DNA from: Candidatus Nesterenkonia stercoripullorum
GTDB taxonomy: Bacteria > Actinomycetota > Actinomycetes > Actinomycetales > Micrococcaceae
Assembly (NCBI GenBank): GCA_019114115.1
Contig: DXGD01000454.1
Span: 1 to 8,199 of the forward strand
Reading direction: 5' to 3'
DNA length: 8,199 bases
Every line of letters begins with the position of its first letter. Within the stretch, counting starts at the first letter, position 1. Shown in pieces: positions 5,423 to 8,199 of the stretch. Position numbers and translations under genes: made by a program. A model generated the notes under the pieces. The model ran no database searches. It had not been told where the DNA came from and saw only the letters and a list, made by a program, of their open reading frames with translations.

Positions 5423-7319
5423 GACAGGCCCGGCTCACCAGTGTCCGGGCAGCCGCATCGGCATCCGCAAGGGACCGGGCCGAGGACGACGCTGCCCCGC
5501 CGGCCTCGGCAGCGATCGCCGTTCCCCACTGGACAGAGCTGAGCTGCAGCCCGAGGACGAACACTGCCTGCACGGCACTGCCGTGGCTGTCGATGAGCCG
5601 GTGCGGGGACTCTGTCACGTCGAACCCCTTCCCCAGCCGTGGAGAGCCGCCGGCGTCGAGGACCTCGAAGGGGCGGGCCACACCGTCCTCCATGAGGCCG
5701 GTGATCAGGGCGGACTGCGAGAGCTGGACGCGGTTAGCGGGCATCATCGCCTCCACCAGGGCGCGAGCATGCGCCGGCGGCCCTCCGACCCAGGGCGACT
5801 GGGCCGCGAAGCACCCCGCCTCGGGGTCGACGTCGAAATAGGCTTCTGGCCCCAAGAACTCCACGACCCCGGCACGGGCCAGGGCCGCAAGCTCCTGGAT
5901 CCGCTGCACCGGCGGGCCGCTTGCGGTCCCCTCGACCAGGGACTCGAACCACCCCTCGACATCGGTGATGCGGCTCAACTGGGACACTCGCCCCTCTGTC
6001 AGCATCGGCTTCAGCTGGAGGCGTGCGGCGTGGAGGGCCCCGATCGCCATCTTGACCGGGCTGGCCGTGCCCGCGAAAGACGTCTCGATATCGTCATCGA
6101 GATAGGCCAGCATATGGGACTGGTAGCTCTGCGAGGTCTCAAAGCTCAGGCCGGCGAATGGCCGCCCCAGCGACCGGATATCGAACCACAGCACGTCCGG
6201 GGCGGATGCGGCGAGCAGTCGCTGCCCATGAGCTCCCAGGACTCCTTCTCCTGAGGCATCGGAGGCCAGCAGCTCCTCCAGCTGGCTGATGAAGGTGTCC
6301 GCGAAGAGTTCCGGGCGCTCTGCAGCCAGGGTGCGGTAGTAGGTCCGCGTCACATCACGGAGGATGAGCGGCCACAGATGGGCCTGGAAGTCCAGCACGC
6401 GATGCCTGCGCTGCAGACCCTCGACGGCAGCCGGGGTGAAATGCACCAGCTCGACCCCGTCCGGGACGAAATCAGGCGCCGTCGTCTTGGCCCGATAGGG
6501 CGTGCCGCGGCGTGATCCCGCCAGCAGATGCGGCTCGCGTCCACTGGCGATGTATTCCAGGCGCTGCCCCGGCCCCACAGGACGGAACCGTCCCCCTCGT
6601 CCCACTGTCACCTGGATCATGAGGTCGAAGAAGTTCAGGCCCATGCCGCGCGCCAGCACGCTTTCGCCGGCGGGAAGCGCCGAGTAGTCCACATCGGTGG
6701 GGATGCTCGGCGGGACGTAGTGAAGGCTCAGGTCGTGTGCGGCCTGGGCGATCTGCCGGGCGGCATCATTCAAGCGCGCGGGAACATGCCCCAGGGCCAG
6801 CACGACGGCGTCGGCCACGAGCACTCCGCCGTCGTCCTGTGTCAGCGCCATGCCGCTGGGCCGCCGGGCCACCCTGATGACCTCCGTGTGACGGTGTTCC
6901 ACCACGACTCCGGGAAGCCGTTCCAGGCGCTGCGTCACCTCGTGGTGGAGCCACCTCAGGTACCTGCCGTAGCTGGCGCGGGCGGGGAAATCGGCGTCGC
7001 CAGCTGGTGCGGTGTCCGGCTCGTAGCGCGCTCTCCACTGGGCGAAGCTGCACGAGACCGACGACGCCGGCACTGTCTCCGTCGTCGCGCCGACCGGGGC
7101 CGCCGTGGGGAAGCCGGCCGGCGTGTTCATCAGGTACAGCCCAGACTGCTCAGGGCTCCACACGGTGCCAGGCCCGTGCTCGGCCGGGTCGAGCACCACG
7201 ATCCGCATGCCAGGCCCGGCGGCACGCTCGCGGTGCGCGAGCACACGCTCAAGGAACGAGGTTCCGCGCGGCCCGGCCCCGACCACGGCGATGACGAACT
7301 CTGACCCGAGAGCCTGCAC
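5412..7319 (-). CDS. FAD/NAD(P)-binding protein (COG4529, YdhS-like)
   Basis: The 635-residue product begins with a Rossmann dinucleotide site, VVGAGPRGTSFLERV at 12-26. It continues with motifs typical of this uncharacterised family: GPGTVW at 49-54, LMNTPAGFPT at 63-72, SYGRYLRWL near 116-124, VVLALGHVP at 172-180, ARGMGLNFFD at 223-232 with GRGGRF at 240-245, and SGREPHLLAGSRRGTPYRAK near 259-278. It is probably a soluble flavoprotein; the acceptor and reaction are unknown. The family resembles flavin monooxygenases in its nucleotide site but has a long C-terminal part of unknown role. The start is a GTG at 7319 with GGAAGAGG about nine bases upstream, placing the Rossmann strand at the expected distance from the N-terminus. 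The gene appears monocistronic: the importer starts 222 bases downstream, and upstream lies a divergent tRNA gene. Confidence 0.87.
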   Translation of the reverse strand: MQALGSEFVIAVVGAGPRGTSFLERVLAHRERAAGPGMRIVVLDPAEHGPGTVWSPEQSGLYLMNTPAGFPTAAPVGATTETVPASSVSCSFAQWRARYEPDTAPAGDADFPARASYGRYLRWLHHEVTQRLERLPGVVVEHRHTEVIRVARRPSGMALTQDDGGVLVADAVVLALGHVPARLNDAARQIAQAAHDLSLHYVPPSIPTDVDYSALPAGESVLARGMGLNFFDLMIQVTVGRGGRFRPVGPGQRLEYIASGREPHLLAGSRRGTPYRAKTTAPDFVPDGVELVHFTPAAVEGLQRRHRVLDFQAHLWPLILRDVTRTYYRTLAAERPELFADTFISQLEELLASDASGEGVLGAHGQRLLAASAPDVLWFDIRSLGRPFAGLSFETSQSYQSHMLAYLDDDIETSFAGTASPVKMAIGALHAARLQLKPMLTEGRVSQLSRITDVEGWFESLVEGTASGPPVQRIQELAALARAGVVEFLGPEAYFDVDPEAGCFAAQSPWVGGPPAHARALVEAMMPANRVQLSQSALITGLMEDGVARPFEVLDAGGSPRLGKGFDVTESPHRLIDSHGSAVQAVFVLGLQLSSVQWGTAIAAEAGGAASSSARSLADADAAARTLVSRACQVS

Positions 7320-7382
7320 GATTGTCTGCCTCTTCCCGCTCGATACGATTCACCGGAACACCCCGCGTCCCCAGATGACACC

Positions 7383-7439
7383 GTGGTCTCCAGCTGACGT
7401 GGTCTCCAGCTGACGTGGTCTCCAGCTGACACGGTCAGC
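7383..7439. repeat. Three tandem copies of a 16-bp unit plus a short inverted repeat, upstream of the FAD gene
   Basis: The unit GTGGTCTCCAGCTGAC occurs three times without change at 7383-7398, 7399-7414 and 7415-7430. The end of the last copy, GCTGAC (7425-7430), faces GTCAGC (7434-7439) across three bases. The array lies in the 199-base gap between the FAD gene (minus) and tRNA-Ser (plus). It is 64 bases before the FAD start codon and ends 13 bases before the tRNA -35 box. Evenly spaced direct repeats here could be regulator sites for the FAD gene, but replication slippage explains them equally well. Confidence 0.9.
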
Positions 7440-7451
7440 ACGAAGGCTGCT

Positions 7452-7481
7452 TTGAAAGTTCCTGCCCTGAGAGGCTAGTCT
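7452..7481 (+). promoter_or_regulatory. Promoter of tRNA-Ser
   Basis: TTGAAA at 7452-7457 (one change from TTGACA) and TAGTCT at 7476-7481 (keeping the key T, A and final T of the -10 box) are separated by 18 bases. Transcription would start near 7488, about 30 bases before the mature tRNA, which is a normal leader length for RNase P processing. Confidence 0.65.
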
Positions 7482-7518
7482 ATGTAGGCGGCAACAGCAC
7501 CAGCTGTCCATGCCGCAA

Positions 7519-7607
7519 GGAGGCGTGCCGGAGCGGCCGAACGGACTTCACTGCTAATGAAGGGTTCCTGTTAAAGGGAACCGGGGGTTCAAATCCCCCC
7601 GCCTCCG
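7519..7607 (+). tRNA. tRNA-Ser (anticodon GCU)
   Basis: The 89-base gene folds as a class II tRNA. The acceptor stem is GGAGGCG (7519-7525) with CGCCTCC (7600-7606), followed by the discriminator G7607. The anticodon stem CTTCA/TGAAG (7546-7550, 7558-7562) encloses the loop CTGCTAA with anticodon GCT at 7553-7555. A long variable arm typical of serine tRNA follows (GGTTCC/GGAACC), then a T arm GGGGG-TTCAAAT-CCCCC. The CCA tail is not encoded, as the genome reads CCG after the discriminator. It would read the serine codons AGC and AGU. Confidence 0.97.
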
Positions 7608-7621
7608 CCGAATGTCCTGTA

Positions 7622-7639
7622 CCGTGAGGAGCCTCACGG
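7622..7639 (+). terminator. Hairpin downstream of tRNA-Ser
   Basis: CCGTGAG (7622-7628) and CTCACGG (7633-7639) form a perfect seven-pair stem around the loop GAGC, starting 15 bases after the tRNA. No T run follows, so it would be a non-canonical terminator of the kind common in high-GC actinobacteria, or a 3' processing structure. Readthrough into the small gene downstream remains possible. Confidence 0.5.
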
Positions 7640-7730
7640 CAGCATCGGTGGCCCTCGAATCATGATGTGAATCCTCATGCACTCGCTCGGACTGGATGAC
7701 TGTCTCCACCGCTCAGGAAGGACGTCCTCG

Positions 7731-7961
7731 ATGTCCGAATACCACGTAGCAATTCGCATGTCCCGCAAGCTGACCGACGACGAGATCGAACTCCTCTCCG
7801 GAGCCCTGTCATCACCTGTCACGGAACTCTCGATGGATGGCGAAGATATCGTCATGATGACGCTGCACTCGGAGGACTCCCGCACTGCGCCCCACGAGGC
7901 GGCCCACATCGCAGAGACGGCGACAGGGGTCGAAGCGAACTCCACCCAGCTGCTGCCCTGA
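7731..7961 (+). CDS. Small acidic protein of unknown function (76 aa)
   Basis: I do not recognise this family. The ATG at 7731 is preferred over one at 7677 because AGGAAGG lies about eight or nine bases before it, whereas the upstream ATG has no such site. The product, starting MSEYHVAIRMSRKLTDDEIE, is acidic with only four Arg/Lys. It has no membrane segment or signal. Its pattern suggests strand (3-10), helix (15-27), two strands (30-44) and helix (51-66), a small alpha/beta fold. It has no cysteine and no obvious catalytic motif. It lies downstream of tRNA-Ser on the same strand and converges with the right-edge gene, with only 23 bases between stops. A short GGC-GAAA-GCC hairpin at 7971-7980 in that gap might end transcription. 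Confidence 0.72.
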   Translation: MSEYHVAIRMSRKLTDDEIELLSGALSSPVTELSMDGEDIVMMTLHSEDSRTAPHEAAHIAETATGVEANSTQLLP

Positions 7962-7984
7962 CCGGCAGAAGGCGAAAGCCGACC

Positions 7985-8199
7985 TCAGCCGATCACCTGC
8001 ACCGCCTGGTGCGCGCTTTCCACCACCAGCTCCGAATCGGCGGGGACTTCTATCAGCTCTCCGTCCAGCTGCAGCGGGAGCATCTCACGGGTGAGAAAGC
8101 CGTACCGCTCGACGCTTTCCTGTTCCTGAAGCCCGACGGTGACGGCGCGCAGGGTGGTGAGCGCCAGCTGCCATCGCCTTTCGTGCGAGGAGTGGATCA
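7985..8199 (-). CDS. C-terminal end of a probable diacylglycerol/lipid kinase-like protein (runs off right edge)
   Basis: The minus-strand frame is open from the right edge to a TGA at 7985-7987, giving the last 70 residues. The end contains LPLQLDGELIEVPADSELVV, followed by an alternating hydrophobic stretch ending QVIG. A segment of the form 'P-hydrophobic-hydrophobic-DGE ... V' close to the C-terminus is typical of the DAGK/YegS lipid-kinase fold, where this beta-rich domain closes the protein. The catalytic N-terminal part is outside the window, so the assignment rests on this motif alone. A different protein with a similar terminal beta domain cannot be excluded. Confidence 0.5.
   Translation of the reverse strand, partial: IHSSHERRWQLALTTLRAVTVGLQEQESVERYGFLTREMLPLQLDGELIEVPADSELVVESAHQAVQVIG

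Noticed and set aside
5208..6254. Plus-strand open frame of 348 codons across the end of the FAD gene
   Set aside because: It is antisense to a gene with clear family motifs, and its composition is low-complexity Arg/Pro/Gly. It also crosses the intergenic region without a ribosome binding site.
7519..7607. tRNA-Ser as an integration site for a mobile element
   Set aside because: tRNA genes are common attachment sites, but no integrase, no duplicated tRNA 3' end and no change in gene style was seen on either side.

Overview
The window is high-GC, densely coded bacterial DNA in which almost every stop codon is TGA. Its gene families (COG4529 FAD/NAD(P)-binding protein, Glyoxalase_6-type VOC protein, PEP-utilising enzyme) and a tRNA-Ser gene without an encoded CCA point to an actinobacterium, probably of the Micrococcales. 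Strong acidity in the secreted solute-binding protein and in a small protein would suit a salt-tolerant member such as Nesterenkonia or a relative. That last step is inference from composition only.

Layout, left to right. (1) Minus strand, 1-1666: a membrane-associated lysophospholipid acyltransferase-like gene, followed by the 5' part of a PEP synthase/pyruvate phosphate dikinase-like gene that runs off the left edge. (2) Plus strand, 1794-2255: a VOC (glyoxalase-fold) protein, divergent from the acyltransferase. (3) Minus strand, 5189-2327: a complete three-gene ABC importer operon, lipoprotein then permease then ATPase, of the COG2984/COG4120/COG1101 type that includes the tryptophan transporter TrpXYZ. 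A strong intercistronic hairpin lies between the lipoprotein and permease genes. (4) Minus strand, 7319-5412: a 635-residue FAD/NAD(P)-binding protein of the COG4529 (YdhS-like) family. (5) Plus strand: tRNA-Ser(GCU) with a recognisable promoter and a downstream hairpin, then a 76-residue acidic protein of unknown function. (6) Minus strand at the right edge: the C-terminal end of what looks like a diacylglycerol/lipid kinase.

The only clear functional unit is the importer, in which lipoprotein, membrane protein and ATPase should work together on an unidentified small substrate, possibly an amino acid. The acyltransferase at one end and the lipid-kinase-like fragment at the other are both phospholipid-type enzymes, but they lie in separate transcription units.

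The most unusual features are three short direct tandem repeats: 16 bp x3, 9 bp x7 and 16 bp x3. Two begin at or contain a stop codon, and all three contain the word GCTGAC on one strand. No phage, CRISPR array, insertion sequence or defence system was seen, and no gene-free stretch exceeds about 225 bases. I see no convincing evidence of a novel multi-gene system; this looks like ordinary chromosome with some odd repeat structure.
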